DNA of 64,000 bases. It comes from Zygnema cylindricum (taxonomy: Eukaryota; Streptophyta; Zygnematophyceae; Zygnematales; Zygnemataceae). The notes below the pieces were generated by a model that ran no database searches, was not told the DNA's origin, and worked only from the letters and a program-made list of their open reading frames with translations. A program made the position numbers and the translations under genes. Shown piece by piece: positions 27,576 to 39,601 of this stretch. Location of the stretch: assembly GCA_037447655.1 (NCBI GenBank), contig JBBHKE010000276.1, positions 62,001-126,000 on the forward strand, in the 5' to 3' direction. Numbering within the stretch: the first letter of the stretch is position 1; every line of letters starts with the position of its first letter.

Positions 27576-28734
27576 TCTGTCTTCTCCCCTGAGTCAACCT
27601 CGTAGTCCTAGTCATAGCCGGATTCTCCGGGTACCGTCAGCTACTATCTGGCGGCTCCCGGGGACCCTTTTCGTAAACCTACGTGGTAGATAGGTATGGA
27701 GCCACGCCGAATCCGGACCCGAAGGTCCTGTCCCGTAAATTAACGGCCGTACGGAAAGCGTAGCTCGGCGTACGGAGGGCCGTGTGAAACGCGGCCGCCG
27801 TGAAACCCGGCGGTACCGGATTCTTTCTTTTAGACGCAATGGGGGAAATTTCGGCAGGACTCGTCGGTGGTCAACTTTTTAAAACGTTGTTTCGCGGCCG
27901 GCAAGTGTTTCGGGGAATACGACAAAAATCCGTGTTGCCGTAACGCTTCGTTATTTATTTTTTTGTTTTGTACTTTTATAGGACTCGTTGTCCTTTTTTT
28001 GTTTTTTGTTTAAATTTTGACGACACTTCGAAACGACAATGTTTGTGGGTCAAATCCGATTTTCTTAAGGTCGGTGGAGAAACAGACAAAAGAGGCAGAG
28101 GACACGTGCCGAAAAGGTAAACCTTATTAATCAACTGTTCGTACGGTAAGTGGTCTTTCTTTTTTTGTCGTTATTTTTTTTTTTTCAATTTGTTTATTGA
28201 GCTAAATTACGGCGCTTTGGACCATGAGGCAGTAGTCAATAGCAGTACTGTACTTTTTGTTTTTTCATTTTTTTTCCTCTGTTGCTTTCGTTTTTATATA
28301 ATGCCGTATATGAAAAAGTATTATACGCATTAAAATCAGTTAGCCTACTGTCCTGTGACTTTCGTACAGTCCCCCCATAGGTGCTACCTAGAGAAAGAAG
28401 TACAGGAAATATATATGAGCAGTAGGTTTGACTCAACACTATATATATACAAACGTTCAACGATTTTATTTTTTTTATCCATTTGCTCCCGGCTGCTTCT
28501 GACCGTTATGGAGTTTGAATTTTGGACATTGGGGCTCGTGGCCTATGTGATAGGTCAAAAGATTTTTGGTACTTATTTCGTACTTATTCCCATACTTAAT
28601 ATATAAAGTATACGATATTCTGACGATCGGAGATTATCTGCCAGAAGAGAGTCTTTCAATGTTTCTTTTCTGTCGTCTTGTGACCGCCCAACCATTTGCA
28701 ATCGCTCAGAAAATTATAAAACCTGCGCGGTTAG
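27576..28734. other. no gene seen
   Basis: 27600-27840 is clearly more GC-rich (CGGCCGTACGGAAAGCG, GCGGCCGCCGTGAAACC) than its surroundings but has no recognised domain or RNA fold. 27840-28734 is AT-rich without coding signal. Confidence 0.45.
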
Positions 28735-29489
28735 CAGAGGTCGCAAAAGTCAAAAAAAATCATACCCGAAACCGACCGTTTTTTTTTTTTTCAAAATCTG
28801 AGTAACCGACGCCCGACCGAGTTTTGTCACGCTCCAAAATTGTTAACCGTTAACCGACCGTCGTTTACGAAAAATAAAATTAACCGAATCTTGATTTTTC
28901 GCGACTAACCGTGCCCGCCCGTAACCGAAAAAGTACAAAATTAATCAATGTACGACGGAATAAGCCAATAATTACGATTTGTTGCGTTCCCTAAGATTTG
29001 CGAAATGAATAGTGTTACTACCGTGTCAGATTTGCGACGCTTTGTCGCGTTGCATAAGATTTCCGAAATGAATATTGTACTACCGTGTCAGATTTGCGAC
29101 GCTTTGTCGCATTCCCTAAGATTTTCATAATGAATAGTATACTACCGTGTCAGATTTGCGACGCTTTGTCGCGTTCCCTTTGATTTGCGAAATAAATAGC
29201 TTACTACAGTACCGTGTCAGATTTGCGACGCTAATCATGATGTCATGTACTTCCACGATGCCAAAGAGAACAAAGTACAAGAATGTTGGATTATAGGGAC
29301 AGTACAAAATTTTCTTTTTTTTTGGCTTTTTGGTTGACCGACCGTAACTGACCGTTTTTTTTTTCTTGGTGAATCAACCGACCGTAACCGCCCGACCCCC
29401 AAAATTTGGCAACCGAATCCGTTCCGGATCCGGCGCTGGCGGTCGGTTAACGGTCGGTCACGGTTTCGGTTGACCGTTTGCGACCTCTG
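28735..29489. mobile_element. hAT-like non-autonomous element B2
   Basis: The 755-bp element has ends CAGAGGTCGCAAA and inverted TTTGCGACCTCTG. Its flanks are a perfect 8-bp duplication GCGGTTAG (28727-28734 and 29490-29497). CAGAGG ends and 8-bp duplications are typical of hAT. It is the uninterrupted relative of B1. Subterminal GGTCGGTTAACGGTCGGT words and an internal tandem array (about 28980-29225) are the only contents; no transposase. Confidence 0.9.
28980..29225. repeat. tandem array of about 62 bp inside hAT-B2
   Basis: About four units with CTAAGATTTGCGAAATGAA, CTACCGTGTCAGATTTGCG and ACGCTTTGTCGCG, matching 11690-11999. Confidence 0.85.
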
Positions 29490-29631
29490 GCGGTTAGTGA
29501 TGCATATCGTATCGCATCGCAGCGATGGGCTATGCGCATCGGCTAGGAGTAGCCGATGTTCGAATATAAGTCCGAAAATACGAATGACGTGGCCAGGTGA
29601 TGTCACAGGGTAAAAGTTAAGCTGGTATAAC

Positions 29632-30586
29632 TTAGGGTACAGCCCCATGTGGCTAAGTTTCCTCAAAAACTAAGCGACGTAGTGCTAAAGTTACAACCGT
29701 ACGAAGATATTGCAAAAATGTAAAGTACAATTTGCATCATCTTCGAACTTAGGATGTATGACAAGTTGTCATCTTGTGTTTTTTAGCTCCACTACCACAT
29801 CAACTTCAAACTTATCTTCTAACACATCAGCGATGTGTTTTAAAAAGAAGTAACACCGCTTCACAAATGTAAAAACAAATTCGCACGTGTCAAACGTTTT
29901 CAAAAGTTATCGACGGCGGAAAAAAGTACACGATTGTTTCCCTTTGTCCGCTTGCATCTTATACAAATTTTTTTTTTGAAGGGGTCTCAAGGGGCCAATG
30001 CCATTTCACGAAAAGTTGAAAAATCTCATAAGGCGCCACTACAGCTCGCACTCACTACCTCTCTCACCTTCTGCCCCATTTAGCCCATCAAACATCACCA
30101 TTTCGCATTCCCTCACAAGGTGGCTCAGTGCGCCGGTAGGGAGCAGGAGAAAATATTTCGAGAGATGTTTTTTAACCACCGCGGAAGGTATGTAAGCACT
30201 TCTTCCGTCATTTGAGAATCACTCGAGAATTCTATGTCCTTTCATGGTGACCGAACGGGAGAGGCAAACGCGAAAGCGTCCTGTTCAACCATGGTTGGAG
30301 GGTTGTGCATATATGATGTCACGCAAAGACATGCGACGCACCAAAACGTTTAAAAAAATACAATGTGTCTTGTGACGTTTCAGGAAGTTTCAAAAAATAT
30401 GGTGCGTTAAGATAGTTGTAGACGTTGACAGCCGTCACGGTCATTGTCGACGTACACAATCATCACAACCTTAAGTAACAATGTCGTTCTACACATTGAG
30501 ACACTTGAAAACCGTGTATGGAGAATCTTCCCTACAATACTAAGTAAGTTCGCTAAGTTACAATTACATGTCGTTCCCTCTACCCA
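29632..30586. mobile_element. TIR element, family C copy 3 (inverted, diverged)
   Basis: The left end is TTAGGGTACAGCCCCATGTG. The right end, read on the other strand, is GGGTAGAGGGAACGACATGT. The segment near 30430-30500 is the reverse complement of the C1 and C2 left part (TGTCGACGTACACAATC). More decayed than C1 and C2, with no long frame. Confidence 0.5.
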
Positions 30587-31184
30587 AAAAAAAAATCTTA
30601 ATAGAGTTTGTCACGCATCTTAGTTACTAGAGAACGGTCATTACTCGACTAAAGACACAGTTGTTCTTTCGTCCGCGACACGTTTGCGTGCTAATGGTTT
30701 CTACTACGGCGTACCAACAGATGGTGGTCTTCACCCGATGTAGTAGTACGTCACATATTCAATTTGTCGAGAGCACAATGCAATCCCCATTTATTTTAGG
30801 GTAAACTTGGACGTTAAAATTCCTTTGATTAGCGTGGCAAGAATGCCCTTGTTTAGGGCAACCTGTCTAAAAATTATTTGCACACATGGTTACTTTCTGT
30901 AAAAAAGTAGGAGGTAGGTAACAAGTCTAAAATGTACTAAAAACATATAAAACTTCGAAATTGTAAAGTTAGAAGTTAGATGGTCGTGGATTGATTAGAC
31001 ATCAACATGTGAACGTTCATGGCCCAAAAAAAGTGTACTGAAATTTCAAATGAACTAGCACCTCCCGGTCTTCGGTAATCGGTTGAAACAAAATGTCATA
31101 TATGGGATATAATGTACCCAACACTACCAAAATAATGAAGAGAAAACTTATCCGTCGTCTATGCACCTCTCATAATTGGAATTT
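30587..31184. other. no gene seen
   Basis: AT-rich DNA with no coding signal or shared repeat that I recognise. Its right edge may include further decayed CopB gag sequence on the minus strand. Confidence 0.45.
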
Positions 31185-31745
31185 TTCCCCTAAATATTGT
31201 TGTTTTACAACCACAATTACAGGAGGACTAGCAGTAGTAGTGGAAGTAGATTTTGAAAACAACAAAAGCTATCAAACACCTACTCAACAGTCAACTTTCA
31301 GCTTACACAAAATATGATTCAAACAGCCTATATGCCTCAAATTTATCACACTGATACACAATAGAGTAAAATGAAATTTCAAAAAATTGCAGCCTAAATG
31401 ACTTAGTAAACCATAAGATATGGCTCTTGGAAGTTTCCCAAAAACTGCCCTTAAAATGTCATAATCCCAAAAGTGGATGACACAAAATTGTTTAAGTCCT
31501 AAACTATATACTCACAATGAGTATCTACTGGTCACACTAATACGGGTGATTGTACAACAGTACTATCCTGACTAACGTCAAAGTATCCAGCCTGTACTTT
31601 ACTGTACCTTGAGTACCTCCAAAACCCTAATTACTACATGCCGCTAAATAAACAGTGTAACACTATTAATTAATTCGCTAAACGTTAACTTATTGTTTTC
31701 CAAATATTTACAGATATTGTCCGTACAATTAATGTTGCCGATGCT
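31185..31745 (-). repeat. CopB fragment: gag start, leader and LTR part
   Basis: This stretch matches 47895-48450 (minus strand) closely. It includes the region of the CopB gag start, whose ATG is lost here, followed outward by leader/LTR sequence (the word CTTTCAGCTTACACAAAATA occurs in both). The LTR part continues after the CopA-1 insertion at 37875. The homology reaches into gag, so this LTR is followed by internal sequence of a second CopB copy and not by plain flanking DNA. Confidence 0.7.
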
Positions 31746-32783
31746 TGTTGAAATTTATAGATTTGTAGAGTATTTTCTAGGTTTAAATATGTTTTTATAA
31801 AAGGAAAAGAAAAAGGACGGACAACCTGCCTCCACCTCCGCTCTCTAGCTCCCATACTTGTTGTAGTCACTGAAGGTAAGAGAAAGAGGTTGATCCATGG
31901 CTGCCTTAGTCCAACAGACAACTATTTTTAGTAGGTTACTAAAAATAAACTTGACGGACCAGAGATTTGATCCCGGTACCTGCGGTTCGTCAAGTTGACC
32001 GGTAGCGGTCAGCTTTATCCTAATAGACTAGAACCAATGCTATGTGCTATAGTATGTGATAGATATATATTTAGTTCGAGTGGATAAAATTCATTTAACT
32101 AGAACTGTATATGGCGTACATAGATTCAGTTTTATAAAGTACGTCGTACGACGCTAATTCAAAACGGATACCACGCATTTTATTTCGACATCGGAACAAA
32201 TGTTGCGCAAGTATTTATTACGGCTAAGATTGCGTTTCGCATAAAATCCAACAGCGCACATCATCGCCGAAATCCCGGAGTGGTCACTTCGGCGTTTTGT
32301 GACGTGGCATGACCTAGAGCCACGTGGATAGATGACATTCGGTCATATGAATTCCGAGGAACGTACGGACGAGTGAAAAGCGAACACGCGTCCACTTAAT
32401 AGCCATGTCGTACATAGGCCGTACAAAAGGTAGATCGGCAATAGTACTTTTGTGTACGATACAATAATCTGATTGGTCCGTACTTCAGTAGATAGGAGTT
32501 ATTAGAGAGAATCAGGACTTAGAAAATTTTGGTAGGTTGTCACCTCTCCCTTTGAGAGTTTGTACAAATTGGCATTTTTACTGCCTCATAACTTATCGGC
32601 TGGATGGCCGTTTTCAATGATTCTTTTTGCTACGGACTCAGGGGAGTCCAGGCTGCACAAGGGTGCAGTCAAATTGTCAGTTTGCCTTCTTGGGCAGAAG
32701 TGGTCGTGGCTTAAAGTGGGTTAGTTAAATACTATCTAGAGGCTTCCTGTATTCTGTAGTCCAATGGAGGACACAGAATTGCA
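31746..32783 (+). repeat. 5' LTR of CopA-1
   Basis: It starts TGTTGAAATT and ends TTGCA directly before the primer site. It holds a minus-strand tRNA-like segment (about 31955-32040) and, at its very end, the upstream gag ATG (32764). Confidence 0.9.
31955..32040 (-). other. antisense tRNA-like segment in the CopA-1 LTR
   Basis: On the minus strand GGATCAAATC resembles a Pol III B box or T-arm, preceded by a weak A-box-like stretch. The same place in the 3' LTR (about 37045-37132) and in the CopA-2 and CopA-3 LTRs carries better versions. It is too degenerate to be called a tRNA gene. Confidence 0.45.
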
Positions 32784-35517
32784 CGTTATGGGCTCACCCT
32801 CTAGGGTGCCCACCTTCAATGGATCTGGGTTCACCTATTGGGAAGCCATGATGATGGGAGCTTTGTGTGAAAAACGATACTCGGGTATCGTCAGTGGACA
32901 AGTGAAACGTCCACCTTCGCGAACTCCACCAGGATTTGGGGGAGTAAGGTTTTCTGCAACAACGGCTGCCTCAGCGGAGGAGGCAGATGATGGGGACAAC
33001 AATGTGTCCGAAAAGGAAAAAGGGAAGGAGACACGCCTCACTCCTATTGCCACAGTATCGAGAGCGGCGACCGTGAAGACCGTGGAGAACGATACTCAAA
33101 TGTGGGAGGATGTAAACATGGCTGCCAAAAACTTCATTCTGAGGCACCTCACTCAAGGTTTGGCCACTCCTCATCTTCACATTTACAAGGCCGAGGAGTT
33201 GTGGGAGAGTTTAGTGGAGATTTATAGAGCTGGAACTATTCAAGAGCTCCACTTGGCTGAGCAAAAGCTATTGAGTTACACTTACAAAGGAGGAAAGATG
33301 TTAGATTACTGTAATGATCTTTCTTGTTTGTATATGGAAATGGAAAGTGTCGGGTGGACAGGTACAATGAAAATGAAAGTTAATACCCTTATCATGAAAT
33401 TACCAGATGAGTTCGAAAACATAGTGTAGCGAGTACATGGAATGCCTAATAGTTCATGGAAAAGGAACACAGTAGTCAGGATGATACTTGTGCAGGAAAA
33501 CACAATGGAGATTAGGAGAGGAGGAAAGAGCATTTAAGCTCTAGCAGCTGGAGGGGACCGATGGGGGAAGGACCCGAAGAAACCTTATAGAGGGGAAAGA
33601 GATAATTCTGGGGGACAGAGGCCCCCAAAGGGTCTTTGTCATTATTGCAAAAAGCCGGGACACTTTATTGCTGATTGTGTCAAGCTATCAGAACTGAGGC
33701 TCAAAGAGAACCGTGGAGGAGGTTCTTCCGGAGGGAAAAAAAAGGCACTTGTGGTTACAAAAGTGTCAGGAGAAACCGAGGATGAGTCCTCTGAGGAGGA
33801 TGGGGAGCTTCTTCTTGACGAGAGTCTGGAGGAGAAGGAGATCCCTCGGAGGCAGAAGTGTGCCCTTGGAGCAATTCGTGAAGCTCCACAGGAAGGATGG
33901 ATCATCGACTCAGGTGCATCCATGCATATGTGTCGTGATAAAGAACTCTTCACTAAGCTAAGAAAGATTCCTACTGTAGAGATAGAGTATGGGGATGGGA
34001 GAGTGGTTACTACAGATCTAGTGGGATCAGTAGATCTGAAAGTCTTAGTGGAGGGTAAGACTTCTATACTTACATTCTCAGATGTACTTTACATTCCTCA
34101 GCTAAGTAAAAATCTTGTCTCTACGTCTGTGTTAGATGACAAAGAGTTTGATACTTTCACCAGAAAGGGAGTCTTTACAGCTAAGTATGGGAATAAAGTT
34201 TACTTCACAGCAGATAAGGGTAGCCAAGGAATGTTTAGGCTTAACCTGAGTAATGAAAAGAAGAATGCTTATTATGTTGGTGTTCCTAAGGTGATGATTT
34301 GGCATAAGCGGTTGGGGCATGTGCATTTTGATAGGTTGAGGGAAATGAAAAAGCTTGGGGTAGTAGATGGCAATCAGTTTGAGGATAATGAAATGATGGA
34401 TGATTCTAGTGGTTGTGCTCAAGGTAAGGCTCACAGACTTCCCTTTCTCAAAGCCGCCACATATAGAGGTGAGAAAGTGTTAGATTTGGTCCACACAGAT
34501 ATTTGGGGACCTGCAAAAGTACCTTCGGTTGGAGGAAAGAGGTTTATGATGACAATAACTGACGACTGGTCTAGATACTCTAGAGTCTACTTTCTGAAAA
34601 CAAAGTCTGAAACATCAACTTACTTCAAAGAATATAAAGCTTGGAGTGAGAAGTTGCATGAAACCCTCATTAAGAGGATAAGGAGTGATAATGGGGGGGA
34701 ATATACCTCTAACGAGTTTGAGGAATATCTGAGAGATGAGGGAGTGCAACACCAGAAAACTGTACCATATGACCCGGAACAAAATGGGGTAGCTGAGAGG
34801 TTGAATCGAACACTAGGAGATAGTGTGCGCAGTATGTTGGCAGACAAGAAAATAGGAAAGAGATTTTGGGCAGAGGCAATGAACTGTGCCAACTATATTA
34901 AGAATAGAGTCCTCACCTCAGCTGTAAAGGGAGTCACACCTTATGAGAGATGGGTTGGAAGGAAACCAGATATCTCACACCTTAAAGTATTTGGTAGCCA
35001 AGTTTAGAGTCTTGACACGGATAGGAAAAACTGGAAACTAGATGCAAAGGGAAAACCTGGATACTTTGTGGGATATGATGAGGATGTTAAGTGATATAGA
35101 GTCTATGACTTGGCAAAGAAAGATATCATTCTGGTCAAACACTAAGTTGTCATGGATGAAGGGAAGTCATTTGACCCCTTCAAATATACAAAGAAGATTA
35201 GGATCAGATTTGAGTCTGAAAGTGATGAGAATTTGGTAGTTCGTGAAAGGGACATGGGTGAAACCGTGATTACAGATTCATGGGAGATCGAAGATACAGG
35301 AGACTCACCGGAAACCTCACATACTCCTATGGACTTCGAGGAGATAGAAGAAGCGGGACAAGAACCGGTTTTCATGGACAGGGGAGCCGATGAGACAGTG
35401 AGAAGAAATCCAAGACTTCCATCCATTCCAGCTTCGGAGTTTGAGGGAGGAAGGAGGAGCAGCAAAAGGATACAGGAAAAACAAGCTGCCCACAAGTTGT
35501 TTAGTTCCCATCGGTAA
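32764..35517 (+). pseudogene. gag-pol: CopA-1 gag-protease-integrase, with stops
   Basis: One frame is shared throughout. Gag starts at the ATG at 32764 inside the LTR or at the ATG at 32788 inside the primer site (MGSPSRVPTFNGSGF). A Gag core (NFILRHLTQ, then NTLIMKLPDEFEN), one zinc knuckle CHYCKKPGHFIADC near 33637, and the protease site IIDSGASMHMC near 33901 follow. The GAG-pre-integrase region has WHKRLGHVHF and CAQGKAH. The integrase core has D in HTDIWGP, D in RSDNGGEY and E in PEQNGVAERLNR. Stops at 33427 (TAG) and 33535 (TAA) lie in Gag, and 35005, 35092 and 35143 lie after the integrase core. The frame ends at 35517 next to the RT deletion. Confidence 0.88.
32784..32798 (+). other. 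CopA-1 primer binding site (half tRNA-iMet)
   Basis: CGTTATGGGCTCACC follows the LTR. The complement of the anticodon-loop side of plant initiator tRNA-Met would read GGTTATGGGCCCACC. CopA-2 and CopA-3 have GGTTATGGGTCCACC and GGTTATGGGGTCACC at the same place. Priming by an internal half of tRNA-iMet is known for Drosophila copia and yeast Ty5. Confidence 0.75.
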
Positions 35518-35549
35518 GGATTCTCCTCAGTCTGGCCGCAGCGGAAGAC

Positions 35550-36824
35550 ATGGAAATACACCAGATGAACATTAAGACTGCTTTTCTTAATGGTGAGTTA
35601 GAGGAAGAAATTTTTATGAGGCAACCCGAGGGGTTTGTGGAAGAAGGAGAAGAGAGCAAAGTCTGCAGGCTCATAAAGTCCTTATATGGACTGAAACAGA
35701 CTCCCCGACAGTGGAATAAGAAACTAGATGAGTTTCTCACCGATCTGGGATACATCCGGATCAGCTCTGACCATTCTATCTATATGTTTGAAAATGAGAA
35801 TGGTCTCATTTTTATTGCAATTTATGTGGATGATCTGCTTGTGTTAAGTAAGTCTTTAGAGAATATCAATAGGCTAAACAAAGATCTTAGGGGCAGATTT
35901 GATATGAAGGATTTAGGGGAGGCAAAATATATTTTGGGGATCCAAATGGAGAGAGATATGGGGAAGAAGATTATCAGACTTACTCAGAAAGAAGCAATAG
36001 GTAATATGCTTGAGAAATTCCAGTTGGAAAATGCTAACAGTTGTACCACTCCCATGGACTTGAAAAAAAAAAGTGATGGGAGTGTAAAAGGAGGAGTGAT
36101 GATCTTAGACGATCAGATGAGTCCAGAGGAGAGAGTGTTCATGAAGTCTATCTTTTATAGACAGGTCGTAGGAAGCTTAATCTATTTTATGAACTGTACC
36201 AGACCGGACATAGCGGCAGCAGTTGGAGTACTTAGTAGGAGTCTTAATGATCCTAGGAAGAGAGACTGGGAGGCAGCCAAGAGAGTCATGAGATATCTGG
36301 TTGGAACCAGAGAATTATGGTTGCATTTGGGAGGGGAGCACACTGATATCACCACTTGGAGTGACGCCAGTTATGGGGATGCACCTATGAGAAGATGCAC
36401 TTCAGGATATGTTTTGTATGTAGGGGAAGGTGCTTGCTGTTGGAGCAGTAAGCAACAAAAGGTGGTTGCTCAGTCTACTATGGAGGTTGAGTATATGGCG
36501 TCTTGTTCTGCTGTAAAAGAACTAATGTGGGTGAAATCATTGTTACAAGAACTGGGATTTATGAAGGAGGGAGTGCATGAAATCTTTTGCGATAACCAAG
36601 CTGCAATTGCAATTGCAGCCAATCCAAAACACCATTTCAAAGCAAAACATATGGACATAAGATTAAGCTTCGTAAGAGAAAAAGTTGAAAATAAAATTTT
36701 AAATCTTGTGTATAGACCTGATGAAGAAATGGTGGCTGACATGATGACCAAACGTGTGCCCTCTCGTAAACTAAAATATTGTCGTGAAAAATGGGGGTTG
36801 AAAGAAAAATTAAAATTAGACTAG
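35550..36824 (+). pseudogene. pol: CopA-1 reverse transcriptase and RNase H (5' truncated)
   Basis: 424 open codons from 35550. The RT part has IKTAFLNGELEEEIF, YGLKQTPRQW and the catalytic IYVDDLLVLS (about 35820-35850). RNase H follows with TWSDASYGD, a Glu in the MEVEYMA segment, and DNQAAIAIA, and the frame ends at a TAG at 36822. The first RT block with KWVFKIK and RLVAKGFTQ, which CopA-2 and CopA-3 keep, is deleted, and the frame is out of phase with the upstream gag-integrase frame. Confidence 0.88.
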
Positions 36825-36837
36825 AAAATAAGGGGAG

Positions 36838-37874
36838 TTTTGAAATTTATAGATTTCTAGAGTATTTTCTGATTTAAATATGTTTTTATAAAAGGAAAAG
36901 AAAAAGGACGGACAGCCTGCCTCCACCTCCGCTCTCTAGCTCCCATACTTGTTGTAGTCACTGAAGGTAACAGAGAGAGGTTGATCCATGGCTGCCTTAG
37001 TCCAACAGACAGCTATTTTTAGTAGGTTACTAAAAATAAACTTGACGAACCAGAGATTTGATCCCGGTACCTGCGGTTCGTCAAGTTGACCGGTAGCGGT
37101 CAGCTTTATCCTAATAGGCTAGAACCAATGCTATGTGCTATAGTATGTGATAGATATATATTTAGTTCGAGTGGATAAAATTCACTTAACTAGAACTGTA
37201 TACGGCGTACATAGATTCAGTTTTATAAAGTACGTCGTACGACGCTAATTCAAAACGGATACCACACATTTTATTTCGACATCGGAACAAATGTCGCGCA
37301 AGTATTTATTACGGCTAAGATTGCGTTTCGCATAAAATCCAACGGCACACATCATCGCCAAAATCGCGGAGTGGTCACTTTGGCGTTTTGTGACGTGGCA
37401 TGACCTGGAGCTACGTGGAGAGATGACATTCGGTCATAGGAATTCCGAGGAACGTACGGACGAGTGAAAAGCGAACACGCGTCCACTTAATAGCCATGTC
37501 GTACACAGGCCATACAAAAGGTACATCGACAGTAGTACTTTTGTGTACGATACAGTAATCTGATTGGTCCGTACTTTAGTAGATAGGAGTTATTAGAGAG
37601 AATCAGGACTTAGAAAATTTTGGTAGGTTGTCACCTCTCCCTTTGAGAGTTTGTACAAATTGGCATTTTTACTGCCTCATAACTTATCGGCTGGTTGGCC
37701 GTTTTCAGTGATTCTTTTTGCTACGGACTCAGGGGAGTCCAGGCTTTACAGGGGTGCAGTCAAATTGTCTGTTAGCCTTCTTGGGCATAAGTGGTCGTGG
37801 CTTAAAGTGGGTTAGTTAAATACTATCTAGAGGCTTCCTGTATTCCGTAGTCCAATGGAGGACACAGAATTGCA
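36838..37874 (+). repeat. 3' LTR of CopA-1
   Basis: Partner of 31746-32783. The purine run AATAAGGGGAG just before it (about 36828-36837) is the polypurine tract. The first bases are TTTTGAAATT where the 5' LTR has TGTTGAAATT. It ends TTGCA. Confidence 0.9.
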
Positions 37875-38198
37875 AAGTCAACATCAGCCGCAAAAGTCCA
37901 AATGAATGTTGATTCGATTGTATGAGAGTCCTGAGTGCGTACGGCTTACTCAGTCATTGTGGTCCCGAATTTTATCGCGTCCGTCGAATATGTCTCGTAT
38001 CATCGATGTTCTTTTGATTTCGTAGGGTACAATCCCAGATGTTCGGCTTGGTCTTTGCACGTCATATTCACCGAAACCACCCGTACAATTTTTGACACGT
38101 GTATGCGGATTTCGACGTAACTCTGAAATACCTGCATTAACTTCTCTTGTCGACTTGTGGTCCCACGTGAATCACGCTTTGTGGTCCCATGTGAATCC
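37875..38198 (-). repeat. CopB LTR, middle part
   Basis: Matches 48455-48776 (for example CCCAGATGTTCGGCTTGGTC and TTTTTGACACGTGTATGCGG in both). It is the continuation of 31185-31745 beyond CopA-1 and is cut again by the solo LTR at 38199. Confidence 0.85.
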
Positions 38199-39601
38199 TG
38201 AAATTCTATGGGCTCCATTGCCACACAGAATTCGCAGATCAAAAGAAGCTAATCTAGATAGTGGCAACTCCAACTTGATATAAACCCAAATGATTGACCC
38301 CTTGACAATCAAAACCCCATTACAACTTCACCCCTGTGAAATAAGACTTTTTGTGTGCTCAGTTCCACCACAGAATGCAAAGTTAGAATATGAGATTTGG
38401 ACACATTCACCCACTTTGACTTTCCCTTAGAAATGCAACCACCCATGAAGGCAAAGACTCTGGCCAACTACACCCATGTGTAGCCTGGACTCCCCTAAGT
38501 CCTCAGCAAAAAGAAACACTGACAATGGTTAACTGAATTGATTGTTATGGCTGGCCAAAGTTTACCATTTATACAAGGTGCTCTCTAGGAGAGGCAGCTA
38601 CCTACCAGAAAATATTATAAGTCCTAAAACCCCTCTCTAAGCCCCTTGGTACTTAAGTACGAACCAATGACAAGATTGTAAAGTACATAAAGGTAGAGGT
38701 GCCGGTCTACCTTTTGTACGGCCATCGTACGACATGGCCAAAAACCAACACGTGTCTTATCGAGACTCGTTCTTTTAATTCCCAGAATTCGTGCTCTCAA
38801 ATATTATCTCTCCACATGGCTCCATGTCATGCCACATCTGAAAAACGGTACCGTACAAGAAAGTACAAGTGCCGGAGTACTTTTTGTACGTACAATGTAC
38901 GAAATCGCCATAGTGCGACATTTGTCACTTCCGGATTTGTTTTTTGCCATTCCGGAAATTTTGTAAGCCCGTATGATATTGCCACGTGTCATCCGGAGTT
39001 GCGGCGCGTGCAAACTGACAAATTGTCCTTTCCGCGATGTCCGCGCTAACCATGGCCGTCCGATTTACATCGTCATTTAAAACGGATCGTCGAAATAAAT
39101 CTCCGTACTATTTATTTCGTCTGGTACTAAAAGTACAACTGTTTCTATGCCCCATATACCGTAATCCAATTAAATGGAAAACCCTACTCGTAACTATATA
39201 AATATCTGTCAAACCCTATATGTCCTAGCACTAGTGTTAGGCTAAATGGACAAAGCTAACGACGGTGGGATGTTTGACGGCCGGTAGGTACCAGCATCAA
39301 TTCTTGGGTCCGTTAAATATCTTTTTAGTAAGCATATCTATTATCTACTACTGTCTCTCTGGAGAGCCTAGGCAGCCATGGGCTCTAGCTCCCTCTTCAG
39401 CCTTCAAATATCTTTTTAGTAAACATATCTATTATCTACTACTGTCTCTCTAGAGAGCCTAGGCAGCCATGGGCTCTAGCTTTTTCTCCAACCTTCAGTG
39501 ACTACAACAAGTGTGGGGGCTTGGAGAAGGAAGTTAGAGGCAGACTGCTTGTGCTACTTTTTTATCCTAAAACAGACCTAGAAATTACATAAATATCAAC
39601 A
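38199..39601 (-). mobile_element. CopA-family solo LTR
   Basis: A 1403-bp minus-strand LTR starting TGTTGATATT (at 39601) and ending ATAGAATTTCA (at 38199). It is flanked by AATCC (38194-38198) and AATCG (39602-39606). The unoccupied CopB LTR has one AATCCCG at this site (about 48772), which confirms the insertion. The shared CopA LTR words CTTTTTGCT...GGGGAGTCCAGGCT and an in-frame ATGGAGCCCATAGAATTTCA end are present. No internal domain remains, as after LTR-LTR recombination. Confidence 0.85.
39315..39496. repeat. 91-bp tandem duplication within the solo LTR
   Basis: Two copies of a 91-bp unit (39315-39405 and 39406-39496) with AATATCTTTTTAGTAA and GAGAGCCTAGGCAGCCATGG; they differ at only a few bases, so the duplication is recent. 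It partly explains why this LTR is longer than the other CopA LTRs. Confidence 0.9.

Larger units (their letters stand above)
31746..37874 (+). mobile_element. Ty1/copia retrotransposon CopA-1
   Basis: A 6.1-kb copia element with LTRs of 1038 and 1037 bp (about 96 percent alike by eye), primer site, gag, protease, integrase, RT and RNase H in copia order (integrase before RT), polypurine tract, 3' LTR. The frame has stops at 33427, 33535, 35005, 35092 and 35143. About 290 bp covering the first RT block are missing near 35510 compared with CopA-2. It sits inside a CopB LTR: the flanks GATGCT and AAGTCAACATC join to match the unoccupied copy at 48448-48466 without any duplicated bases. Confidence 0.93.

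Noticed and set aside
27600-27840. A GC-rich block as a structured RNA or rRNA fragment
   Set aside because: No rRNA, snRNA or tRNA signature could be matched by eye.
31955-32040. A functional tRNA gene in the CopA LTR
   Set aside because: Only the B box/T-arm is convincing in some copies; the acceptor stem and anticodon arm do not pair, so it is listed as tRNA-like only.
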